The notes under the pieces were generated by a model. It was given only the letters and a program-made list of their open reading frames with translations. It searched no databases and had not been told where the DNA came from. Positions 16,554-24,257 of a stretch of DNA of 64,000 nucleotides are shown here, one piece after another (the first letter of the stretch is position 1; the number at the start of each line of letters is the position of its first letter). This DNA is from Streptomyces sp. BV286. GTDB lineage: Bacteria; Actinomycetota; Actinomycetes; Streptomycetales; Streptomycetaceae. The stretch is taken from the NCBI RefSeq assembly GCF_019090165.1, contig NZ_JAHRIB010000212.1:1-64000 (forward strand), written 5' to 3'. Position numbers and translations under genes: made by a program.

Positions 16554-17665
16554 CCGGCATCGACGACCTCCCCGTCCGCGACGAGCTGCGCGGGAAGTCC
16601 CCGTACGGCGCGCCCCAGCTCGACGTCCCGGTCCGGCTGAACACCAACGAGAACCCCTACCCGCTGCCCGAGCCGCTCGTCGAGCGGATCGCCGAGCGGG
16701 TGCGCGAGGCCGCCCGCAGCCTCAACCGCTACCCCGACCGGGACGCGGTGGAACTGCGCACGGAGCTCGCCGCCTATCTGACGAGGACCGGCGGACACGC
16801 GGTCGGTGTCGAGAACGTGTGGGCGGCCAACGGCTCGAACGAGGTCATCCAGCAGCTCCTGCAGACCTTCGGCGGGCCCGGCCGCACGGCGATCGGCTTC
16901 GAGCCCTCGTACTCGATGCACGCCCTGATCTCGCGCGGCACCGGCACCGGATGGATCTCCGGCCCCCGCAACGAGGACTTCACGGTCGACCTCGCCGCCG
17001 CCGAGAGGGCGATCGCCGAGCACCGGCCGGACGTCGTGTTCGTCACGACCCCCAACAACCCGACGGGCAACGCGGTTCCGCCCGAGACCGTCGTCGCGCT
17101 GTACGAGGCCGCGCAGGCCGCCAGGCCGTCCATGGTCGTCGTCGACGAGGCGTACGTCGAGTTCAGCCACGGCGACTCGCTGCTGCCCCTGCTCGAAGGT
17201 CGGCCGAATCTCGTCGTCTCGCGCACGATGTCGAAGGCGTTCGGCGCGGCCGGCCTGCGCCTCGGCTATCTCGCCGCGCACCCGGCCGTCGTGGACGCGG
17301 TCCAGCTCGTACGGCTGCCGTACCACCTGTCGGCCGTCACGCAGGCGACCGCGCTGGCCGCCCTGGAGCACACCGACACACTGCTGGGATACGTCGAGCA
17401 GCTGAAGACCGAGCGGGACCGGCTGGTCGCCGAACTGCGCGCGATCGGCTTCGACGTCACCGAGTCCGACGCCAACTTCGTCCAGTTCGGACGGTTCGAC
17501 GGCGAGATGGGCTCGCACGAGGCCTGGCGGAAGATCCTCGACCGGGGAGTTCTGGTCCGGGACAACGGCGTACCGGGATGGCTGCGGGTCACCGCGGGCA
17601 CCCCGGCCGAGAACGACGCGTTCCTCGACGCGGTCCGTGAACTGAAGAAGGAGCAGAGCGCATGA
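16550..17665 (+). CDS. hisC: Histidinol-phosphate aminotransferase
   Basis: 371 residues, PLP enzyme converting imidazole acetol phosphate to L-histidinol phosphate. It shows VRLNTNENPYPLP, AANGSNEVIQQLLQTFGGPG, TPNNPTGN and the PLP-lysine motif SRTMSKAFGAAGLRLGY. It overlaps hisD by 4 bases and hisB by 4 bases, so translational coupling is likely. Confidence 0.97.
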   Translation: MTGIDDLPVRDELRGKSPYGAPQLDVPVRLNTNENPYPLPEPLVERIAERVREAARSLNRYPDRDAVELRTELAAYLTRTGGHAVGVENVWAANGSNEVIQQLLQTFGGPGRTAIGFEPSYSMHALISRGTGTGWISGPRNEDFTVDLAAAERAIAEHRPDVVFVTTPNNPTGNAVPPETVVALYEAAQAARPSMVVVDEAYVEFSHGDSLLPLLEGRPNLVVSRTMSKAFGAAGLRLGYLAAHPAVVDAVQLVRLPYHLSAVTQATALAALEHTDTLLGYVEQLKTERDRLVAELRAIGFDVTESDANFVQFGRFDGEMGSHEAWRKILDRGVLVRDNGVPGWLRVTAGTPAENDAFLDAVRELKKEQSA

Positions 17666-18255
17666 GCCGCGTAGGCCGTGTCGAACGGAACACCAAGGAG
17701 ACCTCCGTCGTCGTCGAGATCGACCTCGACGGCAGCGGAAAGGTTGACGTGTCGACAGGCGTCGGCTTCTACGACCACATGCTCGACCAGCTCGGCCGGC
17801 ACGGTCTGTTCGACCTGACCGTGAAGACCGAGGGCGACCTGCACATCGACTCCCACCACACCATCGAGGACACCGCCCTCGCGCTGGGCGGCGCCTTCAA
17901 GCAGGCGCTCGGCGACAAGGTGGGGATCTACCGCTTCGGCAACTGCACCGTCCCGCTGGACGAGTCGCTCGCCCAGGTGACCGTCGACCTCTCCGGCCGC
18001 CCGTACCTCGTGCACACGGAGCCCGAGAAGATGGCGCCGATGATCGGCGAGTACGACACGACGATGACCCGGCACATCCTGGAGTCCTTCGTCGCGCAGG
18101 CGCAGATCGCCCTGCACGTGCACGTGCCGTACGGGCGCAACGCCCACCACATCGTGGAGTGCCAGTTCAAGGCGCTCGCGCGGGCCCTGCGGTACGCCTC
18201 CGAGCGCGACCCGCGCGCGGCGGGCATCCTTCCCTCCACGAAGGGTGCGCTGTAA
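17662..18255 (+). CDS. hisB: Imidazoleglycerol-phosphate dehydratase
   Basis: 197 residues, the monofunctional dehydratase (no histidinol-phosphatase domain), as usual in actinobacteria. Manganese-binding histidine motifs are visible: GFYDHMLDQLGRHG, DSHHTIEDTA, and HVPYGRNAHHIVE near the C-terminus. Overlaps hisC by 4 bases. Confidence 0.97.
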   Translation: MSRVGRVERNTKETSVVVEIDLDGSGKVDVSTGVGFYDHMLDQLGRHGLFDLTVKTEGDLHIDSHHTIEDTALALGGAFKQALGDKVGIYRFGNCTVPLDESLAQVTVDLSGRPYLVHTEPEKMAPMIGEYDTTMTRHILESFVAQAQIALHVHVPYGRNAHHIVECQFKALARALRYASERDPRAAGILPSTKGAL

Positions 18256-18259
18256 AGCC

Positions 18260-18424
18260 ATGAGCGGCCTCTCCACCATCCTGATCGTCGTCGGGCTCTT
18301 CCTGCTCGGCGGGATCTACTCCTTCGTCAAACAGCAGATGCCCAAGAGCCTCATCGTCCTGCTGTCGATCGGCGCGGGCATGTGTCTCGTGGCAGGTGTC
18401 CTCCGACTGGAGGTGTGGAATTGA
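18260..18424 (+). CDS. 54-aa membrane peptide embedded in the his operon
   Basis: A small gene in the hisB-hisH gap: ATG 4 bases after the hisB stop, ending at a TGA that overlaps the TTG start of hisH. The product begins MSGLSTILIVVGLFLLGGIY and has a second hydrophobic stretch (SLIVLLSIGAGMCLVAGVL): two membrane helices joined by FVKQQMPK. GGAG near its end serves as the hisH ribosome site. Tight overlap and clean codon use argue it is a real gene. Function unknown; a structural, coupling or regulatory role in the operon is possible. Confidence 0.82.
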   Translation: MSGLSTILIVVGLFLLGGIYSFVKQQMPKSLIVLLSIGAGMCLVAGVLRLEVWN

Positions 18425-19065
18425 GTACCTCGGCAAAGCGCGTGGTCGTCTTCGACTACGGCTTCGGCAACGTCAGGTCCGCCGAGCGCGCACTCGCGCG
18501 CGCAGGCGCCGACGTCGAGATAACGCGCGACTACGACAAGGCCATGAACGCGGACGGGCTGCTCGTGCCCGGTGTCGGTGCCTTCGCCGCCTGCATGAGC
18601 GGGCTGAGGGAGGCGCGCGGCGACTGGATCGTCGGACGCCGGCTCGCCGGCGGCCGCCCGGTCATGGGCATCTGTGTCGGCATGCAGATCCTGTTCGCGC
18701 GGGGCATCGAGCACGGCGTCGAGACCGAGGGCCTCGACGAGTGGCCCGGCGCGGTCGAGCCGCTGCAGGCCGACATCGTGCCCCACATGGGCTGGAACAC
18801 CGTCGACACACCGGCCGGCTCCCAGCTCTTCGCCGGCCTGGACGCGGACGCGCGCTACTACTTCGTGCACTCGTACGCCGTCCACGACTGGTCCCTGGAG
18901 ACCGGGAACCCGGCGATGCGCTCCCCGCTCGTCACCTGGTCCACGCACGGCAAGCCCTTCGTGGCGGCCGTGGAGAACGGCGCCCTGTGGGCCACCCAGT
19001 TCCACCCCGAGAAGTCCGGCGACGCCGGAGCCCAGCTGCTCACCAACTGGATCGGAACCCTGTAG
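18421..19065 (+). CDS. hisH: Imidazole glycerol phosphate synthase, glutamine amidotransferase subunit
   Basis: 214 residues from a TTG at 18421 (GGAG at 18409-18412; TTGA overlap with the upstream small gene), giving MSTSAKRVVVFDYGFGN. It hydrolyses glutamine and passes ammonia to HisF. The nucleophile is Cys85 in GICVGMQILF, and the His/Glu pair lies in TQFHPEKSGD. An upstream ATG in the same frame has no ribosome site. priA begins 4 bases downstream. Confidence 0.96.
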   Translation: MSTSAKRVVVFDYGFGNVRSAERALARAGADVEITRDYDKAMNADGLLVPGVGAFAACMSGLREARGDWIVGRRLAGGRPVMGICVGMQILFARGIEHGVETEGLDEWPGAVEPLQADIVPHMGWNTVDTPAGSQLFAGLDADARYYFVHSYAVHDWSLETGNPAMRSPLVTWSTHGKPFVAAVENGALWATQFHPEKSGDAGAQLLTNWIGTL

Positions 19066-19068
19066 ACC

Positions 19069-19794
19069 ATGGCCAAGCTCGAACTCCTCCCCGCCGTCGA
19101 CGTCCGTGACGGTCAGGCGGTCCGCCTCGTCCACGGCGAGTCCGGTACGGAGACCTCGTACGGCTCTCCTCTGGAGGCGGCCCTCGCCTGGCAGCGGTCG
19201 GGCGCCGAGTGGCTGCACCTCGTCGACCTGGACGCCGCGTTCGGCACGGGGGACAACCGCGCCCTGATCGCCGAGGTCGCCAAGGCGATGGACATCAAGG
19301 TGGAGCTGTCCGGCGGCATCCGTGACGACGACACCCTCGCCGCGGCCCTCGCCACCGGCTGCACCCGCGTGAACCTCGGCACCGCCGCCCTGGAGACCCC
19401 CGAGTGGGTCGCCAGGATCATCGCCGAGCACGGCGACAAGATCGCGGTCGGCCTCGACGTACGGGGCACCACCCTGCGCGGCCGCGGCTGGACCCGTGAC
19501 GGCGGCGACCTCTACGAGACGCTGGAGCGCCTCGACAAGGAGGGCTGCGCGCGGTACGTCGTCACGGACATCGCCAAGGACGGCACCCTCCAGGGCCCGA
19601 ACCTGGAACTCCTGAAGAACGTGTGCGCGGCGACCGACCGCCCTGTGGTGGCCTCCGGAGGTGTGTCCTCGCTGGACGACCTCCGTGCCATCGCCGAGCT
19701 GGTGTCCCTCGGTGTCGAGGGCGCGATCGTCGGAAAGGCCCTGTACGCGAAGGCGTTCACGCTGGAAGAGGCCCTGGCGGCGGTGTCCGCGTGA
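19069..19794 (+). CDS. priA: Bifunctional phosphoribosyl isomerase A (HisA/TrpF)
   Basis: 241 residues, (beta-alpha)8 barrel. In Streptomyces and mycobacteria PriA catalyses both ProFAR isomerisation in histidine synthesis and phosphoribosylanthranilate isomerisation in tryptophan synthesis, replacing TrpF. The catalytic aspartates are Asp11 (LLPAVDVRDGQAVRL) and Asp171 (VVTDIAKDGTLQGPN), as in S. coelicolor PriA. No trpF is found near the trp genes in this window, consistent with the dual role. It overlaps the next gene by 4 bases. Confidence 0.96.
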   Translation: MAKLELLPAVDVRDGQAVRLVHGESGTETSYGSPLEAALAWQRSGAEWLHLVDLDAAFGTGDNRALIAEVAKAMDIKVELSGGIRDDDTLAAALATGCTRVNLGTAALETPEWVARIIAEHGDKIAVGLDVRGTTLRGRGWTRDGGDLYETLERLDKEGCARYVVTDIAKDGTLQGPNLELLKNVCAATDRPVVASGGVSSLDDLRAIAELVSLGVEGAIVGKALYAKAFTLEEALAAVSA

Positions 19795-20189
19795 GCGCCG
19801 TACGACGCGTCACGACGGGCGCCCCCTGGGAGGAGGCGTTCGGCTACTCCCGCGCGGTGGAGCTGCCGAACGGCCTGGTCCTGGTCGCCGGCTGCACCTC
19901 CGTGGTGGACGGCCAGATCGTCGGGGGCGACCCGTACGAGCAGGCGGTCAACTCCTTCAACGTCGCGCTGGCGGCCCTGAAGCAGCTGGGCCTCGGCCGC
20001 GAGCACGTCGTCCGCACGCGTATGTACCTCACGCACGCCCGGGACGTGGAGGACATCGGGCGCGCCCACAAGGAGCTGTTCGACACCGTCCGGCCCGCGG
20101 CATCAATGATCATCGTCTCCGGTTTCGTGGACCCCGGTCTGGTGGTCGAGGTCGAGGTGGAGGCGTACCGAGAGGCGCCCGCGTCATGA
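19791..20189 (+). CDS. RidA family enamine/imine deaminase
   Basis: 132 residues, GTG start overlapping the priA stop by 4 bases. YjgF/YER057c/UK114 (RidA) fold: GLVLVAGCTSVVDGQIVGGDPYEQ, LGREHVVRTRMYLTHARDVEDIGRAHKELF, RPAASMIIVSGFVDPGLVVEVEVEAY. The Arg in RTRMYLT corresponds to the substrate-binding arginine of RidA. These enzymes hydrolyse reactive enamines from PLP enzymes. Sandwiched between priA and hisF with overlaps on both sides, so it must be co-translated with histidine enzymes. Confidence 0.92.
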   Translation: MSAVRRVTTGAPWEEAFGYSRAVELPNGLVLVAGCTSVVDGQIVGGDPYEQAVNSFNVALAALKQLGLGREHVVRTRMYLTHARDVEDIGRAHKELFDTVRPAASMIIVSGFVDPGLVVEVEVEAYREAPAS

Positions 20190-20941
20190 CCCTGGCCGTA
20201 CGAGTCATCCCCTGCCTGGACGTCGACAACGGCCGGGTCGTCAAGGGCGTCAACTTCCAGAACCTGCGCGACGCGGGCGACCCCGTCGAGATGGCCAAGG
20301 TGTACGACGCCGAGGGCGCCGACGAGCTGACGTTCCTGGACATCACCGCGTCCTCCGGCAACCGCGAGACCACGTACGACGTGGTGCGCCGCACCGCCGA
20401 GCAGGTCTTCATCCCGCTGACGGTGGGCGGCGGCGTCCGTACGGCCGAGGACGTCGACAAGCTGCTGCGCGCGGGCGCGGACAAGGTCGGTGTGAACACC
20501 GCGGCCATCGCCCGCCCCGACCTGATCCGTGAGATCGCGGAGCGGTTCGGACGGCAGGTGCTGGTCCTGTCGGTGGACGCGCGCAGGACGGACACCGGCT
20601 CCTTCGAGGTGACCACCCACGGTGGCCGCAAGGGGACCGGCATCGACGCCGTGGAGTGGGCGCACCGGGCCGCCGAGCTGGGCGCGGGCGAGATCCTGCT
20701 CAACTCCATGGACGCGGACGGCACGAAGGACGGCTACGACATCGAGATGATCGAGGCCGTACGGGGGCACGTCACGGTTCCGGTCATCGCCTCCGGCGGC
20801 GCGGGCCGGCTCGACGACTTCCCGCCCGCCGTCGCCGCGGGCGCGGACGCCGTGCTCGCCGCGTCCGTCTTCCACTTCGGAGACCTGCGGATCGGCCAGG
20901 TCAAGCAGGCGCTGCGGGAGGCGGGCCACCCGGTGCGGTGA
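20186..20941 (+). CDS. hisF: Imidazole glycerol phosphate synthase, cyclase subunit
   Basis: 251 residues. It forms IGP and AICAR from PRFAR and ammonia. The barrel has VRVIPCLDVDNGRVVKGVNF (Asp11-equivalent), LTVGGGVRT, LVLSVDARR, EILLNSMDADGTKDGYD (second catalytic Asp) and VIASGGAG. Overlaps ridA by 4 bases (ATGA). Last gene of the his operon, followed by a terminator. Confidence 0.97.
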   Translation: MTLAVRVIPCLDVDNGRVVKGVNFQNLRDAGDPVEMAKVYDAEGADELTFLDITASSGNRETTYDVVRRTAEQVFIPLTVGGGVRTAEDVDKLLRAGADKVGVNTAAIARPDLIREIAERFGRQVLVLSVDARRTDTGSFEVTTHGGRKGTGIDAVEWAHRAAELGAGEILLNSMDADGTKDGYDIEMIEAVRGHVTVPVIASGGAGRLDDFPPAVAAGADAVLAASVFHFGDLRIGQVKQALREAGHPVR

Positions 20942-20976
20942 TGCCTCGGTGAGGCCCTGGTGAGAAGTGCTCGGTG

Positions 20977-21003
20977 AGCCCCGGCTGCCTGACGGCCGGG
21001 GCT
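20977..21003 (+). terminator. his operon terminator
   Basis: AGCCCCGGC, 9-base loop, GCCGGGGCT followed by TTT: a rho-independent terminator 36 bp after the hisF stop. Confidence 0.85.
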
Positions 21004-21015
21004 TTCCGTCGCGCT

Positions 21016-21067
21016 GATACGAAAGAGAAGTTGCGCAATTTATGTTGCGCAACTTTTCCTTCGTATC
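21016..21067. promoter_or_regulatory. Large nested palindrome, operator of the ArsR-MFS pair
   Basis: A 52-bp inverted repeat: left arm 21016-21038, right arm 21045-21067, 21 of 23 positions matching, spacer TTTATG. Each arm contains the self-palindromic TTGCGCAA (21031-21038 and 21045-21052). It ends 12 bp upstream of the regulator's ATG, so it covers the promoter. This is the expected place for autoregulation by the ArsR-type protein. Confidence 0.75.
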
Positions 21068-21079
21068 TACGGTGGTGTC

Positions 21080-21667
21080 ATGAGCGGCACGGAGAACCTC
21101 CCGATCACGGACCTGGGCACCCTCAAGGCCCTGGCCCACCCCCTGCGGATGCAGCTGTACCGAGGACTGTGCGTGGCTCGCACGGCCACCGCCTCCCAGC
21201 TCGCGGAGCAGGTCGACGAAGCGGTCTCGCTGGTCAGCTACCACCTGCGCAAGCTCGCCGAGCACGGGCTGATCGAGGCGGCCGAGCCCCAGAGCGGCGA
21301 CGCCCGCGAGCGCTGGTGGCAGCCCGCGTCGCAGGGCGTGACCATCAGGGACAAGGACTTCAGGCACGCACCCGAGAAGGCGGCCGCCCATCTCGCCGCC
21401 ACCAGGCTCTTCCACCAGCAGCGGACCGACCTGTACCGCCGCTACCTCGACGAACGCCTCACCTGGGGCCCCGAGTGGAACTCCGCGGCCCCGGACAACG
21501 AGTCGCTGCTGCGGCTGACCTCCGCCGAACTGGCCGAGCTCAGCGAGGAGTTGCTCGCCCTCGCCAAGAAGTACGACGAGAAGGGGCGCGCGGCGGAGGC
21601 GGCCGGCGAGACCGAGGGACGCGAGAACGTGGCGCTGCACGTGACCGGATTCCCCTTCCGCACCTGA
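21080..21667 (+). CDS. ArsR-type winged helix-turn-helix regulator
   Basis: 195 residues. The N-terminal winged HTH reads LGTLKALAHPLRMQLYRGL, then ASQLAEQVDEAVSLVSYHLRKLAEHGLIEAAEPQSGDARERWWQ. There are no metal-binding cysteine motifs (one Cys, in the HTH), so it likely senses an organic ligand through the helical C-terminal half. It is followed after 44 bp by an MFS exporter and preceded by a 52-bp palindrome. Likely a repressor of the exporter and itself. Confidence 0.88.
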   Translation: MSGTENLPITDLGTLKALAHPLRMQLYRGLCVARTATASQLAEQVDEAVSLVSYHLRKLAEHGLIEAAEPQSGDARERWWQPASQGVTIRDKDFRHAPEKAAAHLAATRLFHQQRTDLYRRYLDERLTWGPEWNSAAPDNESLLRLTSAELAELSEELLALAKKYDEKGRAAEAAGETEGRENVALHVTGFPFRT

Positions 21668-21711
21668 GAGTTCGCCCGGCCCGTGCCCGCGCACTGAGAG
21701 AGGCCACCGAC

Positions 21712-23025
21712 GTGACCATCACCCCCGTGAAACCGGGACCGGCGTCCCGCGAGCGACCCGCCCACCGTGACCCCGACGTCCTGCGCTGGCTCGGCGCGTA
21801 CGCCTCCTCGGCGATGGGCGACAACGTCTACTACGTGGCCCTGTCCTGGGCCGCCGTGCAGTCCGGCACCCCCTCGCAGGCCGGGCTCGTGATGGCCCTG
21901 AGCGCCGCGCCGCGCGCCCTGCTCATGCTGGGCGGGGGAGTGATCGCGGACCGGTTCGGTCCCCGTCGCGTCCTGATCGCCGGCAGCGGTGTGCGGTGCG
22001 CGGCGGTCGTCACCGTCGCCGCCGTGCTGCTGGTGACCAGCCCCGGGCTGTGGCTGCTCGGCCTGCTCGCGCTGGTCTTCGGGGTGGTCGACGCCGTGCT
22101 CATGCCCGCGCTCGGGGCGATGCCGGCCCGCATCACCACCCGCGGACAGCTCGCCCGTGTCCAGGGCATGCGCGGGCTGGCGAGCCGTCTCGCCAACGTC
22201 GTGGGCGCCCCGGCCGGCGGTCTCGGTGTGGCGCTCGGCGGGGCGGCGGCGGCCTTCGGTGCGGCGGCGCTGCTGTTCGCGGTGTCACTGCCGTTGCTGA
22301 CGGCCGTACGGACGGGGCGCCGCCAGGACCGGTCGGCCGACAGCCCGCAGCCCGCGGAGCCCGGGCCGACGGCCCGACCGGGGCTGCCTGCCGCCGGCCG
22401 GGGGCCGTCCGCCCCGCCCGCGGGACAGGAGCTCCGCGACGGGCTGGCCCACATCCGGCGCAACCCCGTCCTGGCGCGGCTGATCGTGGTCATCGCACTG
22501 AGCGACCTCGGCTTCGTCGGGCCGATGAACGTCGGACTGATCCTCCTCGCGGACGAGCGAGGCTGGGGTGCCTCCGGGATGGGGTGGGTACTGGCCGGAT
22601 TCGGGGCCGGCGCCGGGACTGCCTCCCTGCTGCTCACCGTGAGGGGGCGGATACCGAGGGCCGGACTGGTGCTGTCCGTGTCGATCACCGCCGGGGCCGT
22701 CGCCATCGGCGCGCTCGCGTACACGCAGACCGTCGCCGCCGCCCTCGGCACGGCGCTCGCCCTCGGGCTGCTCGCAGGACTGAGCGGAGCCCTCAGCGGG
22801 GCGCTGGTGCAGACCGAGTCCGATCCCGCGTTCGTGGGGCGGGTGACCTCCGTGTCGAGCCTGTTCAGCCTCGGGCTCGCCCCGCTCACGTTCCCGGTGA
22901 CCGGGGCGGGCATCGCCCTCTGGGGGACCGGTCCCGTCTTCGTGGCCAGCGCGGCCGTGTGCGTCCTCGGCGGGATCTTCGGCCTGTGTTCCCGGCCGCT
23001 GCGGCGAGCGGAGCTTCCCCGATAG
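21712..23025 (+). CDS. MFS transporter
   Basis: 437 residues from the GTG at 21712 (GAGAGAGG 8 bases upstream). Twelve hydrophobic segments in two halves are separated by a Pro/Ala/Gly-rich central loop (about 200-240). The motif-A-like loop GGVIADRFGPRRVLIAG lies between helices 2 and 3. It resembles enterobactin exporter/macrolide efflux-type MFS proteins. Position behind the ArsR-type repressor suggests drug- or metabolite-inducible efflux. Substrate unknown. Confidence 0.88.
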   Translation: MTITPVKPGPASRERPAHRDPDVLRWLGAYASSAMGDNVYYVALSWAAVQSGTPSQAGLVMALSAAPRALLMLGGGVIADRFGPRRVLIAGSGVRCAAVVTVAAVLLVTSPGLWLLGLLALVFGVVDAVLMPALGAMPARITTRGQLARVQGMRGLASRLANVVGAPAGGLGVALGGAAAAFGAAALLFAVSLPLLTAVRTGRRQDRSADSPQPAEPGPTARPGLPAAGRGPSAPPAGQELRDGLAHIRRNPVLARLIVVIALSDLGFVGPMNVGLILLADERGWGASGMGWVLAGFGAGAGTASLLLTVRGRIPRAGLVLSVSITAGAVAIGALAYTQTVAAALGTALALGLLAGLSGALSGALVQTESDPAFVGRVTSVSSLFSLGLAPLTFPVTGAGIALWGTGPVFVASAAVCVLGGIFGLCSRPLRRAELPR

Positions 23026-23038
23026 GTGGCCGACGCGG

Positions 23039-23674
23039 CTACAGCCCCAGCTGCTTCGCCTCGTGGAGCTTGGCGATCGCGTCCTTGTCGCCCTCCAGCT
23101 CCACGTCGGCCGCGCTCTGACGGCCGTTCGCGAAGAGGACGAGCTCGGAGGGTTCGCCGGTGACCGTGACCACGGGGGTGCCCCGGTGGGCCACGGCCGT
23201 CTGGCCGTCCGGGCGGCGCAGGACCAGACCGGTGGGCGCGCCACGGCCCATCAGCCGGGCCGTCCGTTCGAGACGGGACCACAGGGCGTCCTGGAAGACC
23301 GGGTCGATCACGCGGGGAACCCAGTCGGGCCGGGCACGGCGTACGTCCTCGGTGTGGACGTAGAACTCGATCGCGTTCGACGCCTCGTCGATCTGCTTGA
23401 GGGAGAACGGCGAGAAACGCGGCGGTCCCGTACGGATGAGCTGGATCAGCTCCTCGTACGGCTTCGCCGCGAACTCCAGCCTCACCCGCTCCAGACGGGA
23501 CGCGAGCTGCTTGATCAGGATGCCGCCGGCGGCGTCCGGGCGATGCTCGCGCACCACGGAGTGGGCGGCGAGGTCACGGGTGGTCCAGCCCTCGCAGAGG
23601 GTCGGGGCCTCCGGGCCCACGGCCTCCAACAGATCGGCGAAGAGAAGTCGTTCACGCTTGGCATGGGTCGACAT
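23039..23674 (-). CDS. TIGR03085 family DinB-like metal-binding protein
   Basis: 211 residues, ATG at 23674. STHAKRERLLFADLLEAVGPEAPTLCEGWTTRDLAAHSVVREHRPDAAGG has the mycothiol-dependent maleylpyruvate isomerase/DinB four-helix pattern (GWTTRDLAAH); a second His occurs at NAIEFYVHTEDVRRARPDW. The C-terminal part (GRGAPTGLVLRRPDGQTAVA, VTVTGEPSELVLFANGR) is an SCP2-like domain. Conserved in Streptomyces near hisI. It probably binds a metal and may use mycothiol; reaction unknown. Confidence 0.88.
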   Translation of the reverse strand: MSTHAKRERLLFADLLEAVGPEAPTLCEGWTTRDLAAHSVVREHRPDAAGGILIKQLASRLERVRLEFAAKPYEELIQLIRTGPPRFSPFSLKQIDEASNAIEFYVHTEDVRRARPDWVPRVIDPVFQDALWSRLERTARLMGRGAPTGLVLRRPDGQTAVAHRGTPVVTVTGEPSELVLFANGRQSAADVELEGDKDAIAKLHEAKQLGL

Positions 23675-23831
23675 ACCTGCCAGCCTACGACCGCCCCCGC
23701 GGTCCGCCCAGTTCTCACGGCCGCAGGCTCCTCGTCAAGGCGTCCTGGAGCCGAAATGGCGGAGGGCCGGCCTCCGGCGCACCGCCCCTCTCATCCAGTG
23801 GACGGCGTCCGGGCGCGTCCGGCCGGCGCGG

Positions 23832-23837
23832 CACAAT
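23832..23837 (+). promoter_or_regulatory. Candidate -10 of leaderless hisI mRNA
   Basis: CACAAT, 7 bases before the ATG at 23845. No Shine-Dalgarno sequence lies between them. Confidence 0.45.
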
Positions 23838-23844
23838 GGTCGGC

Positions 23845-24246
23845 ATGACCAGCACGCCCACGCCCAGCAGGCCCAGCGGCCTGGACCCCGAGATCGCCGC
23901 CCGCCTCAGGCGTGGCGCCGACGGGCTCGTTCCCGCCATCGCCCAGCAGTACGACACCGGCGAGGTGCTGATGCTCGGCTGGATGGACGACGAGGCACTG
24001 CATCGCACCCTGACGACGGGCCGGTGCACGTACTGGTCGCGCAGCCGCCAGGAGTACTGGGTCAAGGGCGACACCTCCGGCCACGTCCAGTGGGTCAAGT
24101 CCGTCGCCCTCGACTGCGACGCCGACACCGTGCTCGTCAGGGTCGACCAGGTCGGCGCCGCCTGCCACACCGGCGACCGCACCTGCTTCGACGCCGACGT
24201 GCTGCTGGGGGACGCCGATTCCGGCGCACCGGCAGTGGATCAGTAA
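23845..24246 (+). CDS. hisI: Phosphoribosyl-AMP cyclohydrolase
   Basis: 133 residues. It opens the purine ring of PR-AMP in histidine synthesis. The start is the ATG at 23845 (MTSTPTPSRPSGLDPEIAARL); an in-frame ATG three codons earlier overlaps the candidate -10 box. The zinc/magnesium motifs are complete: EVLMLGWMDDEAL, TYWSRSRQEYWVKG, LDCDADTVLVRVDQVGAACHTGDRTCF. It is separate from the main his operon, with trpE directly after it (11 bp). Confidence 0.96.
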   Translation: MTSTPTPSRPSGLDPEIAARLRRGADGLVPAIAQQYDTGEVLMLGWMDDEALHRTLTTGRCTYWSRSRQEYWVKGDTSGHVQWVKSVALDCDADTVLVRVDQVGAACHTGDRTCFDADVLLGDADSGAPAVDQ

Positions 24247-24249
24247 GGT
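24244..24249 (+). promoter_or_regulatory. Candidate -10 for leaderless trpE mRNA
   Basis: TAAGGT matches TANNNT, overlaps the hisI stop codon and ends 8 bases before the trpE ATG. No ribosome site is seen before trpE. No Trp-rich leader peptide or attenuator fits in the 11-bp gap. Confidence 0.45.
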
Positions 24250-24257
24250 CAGCCGCC

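Noticed and set aside
24247..24257. Trp-rich leader peptide or attenuator before trpE
   Set aside because: Only 11 bp separate hisI and trpE; no run of TGG codons or alternative hairpins is possible there.
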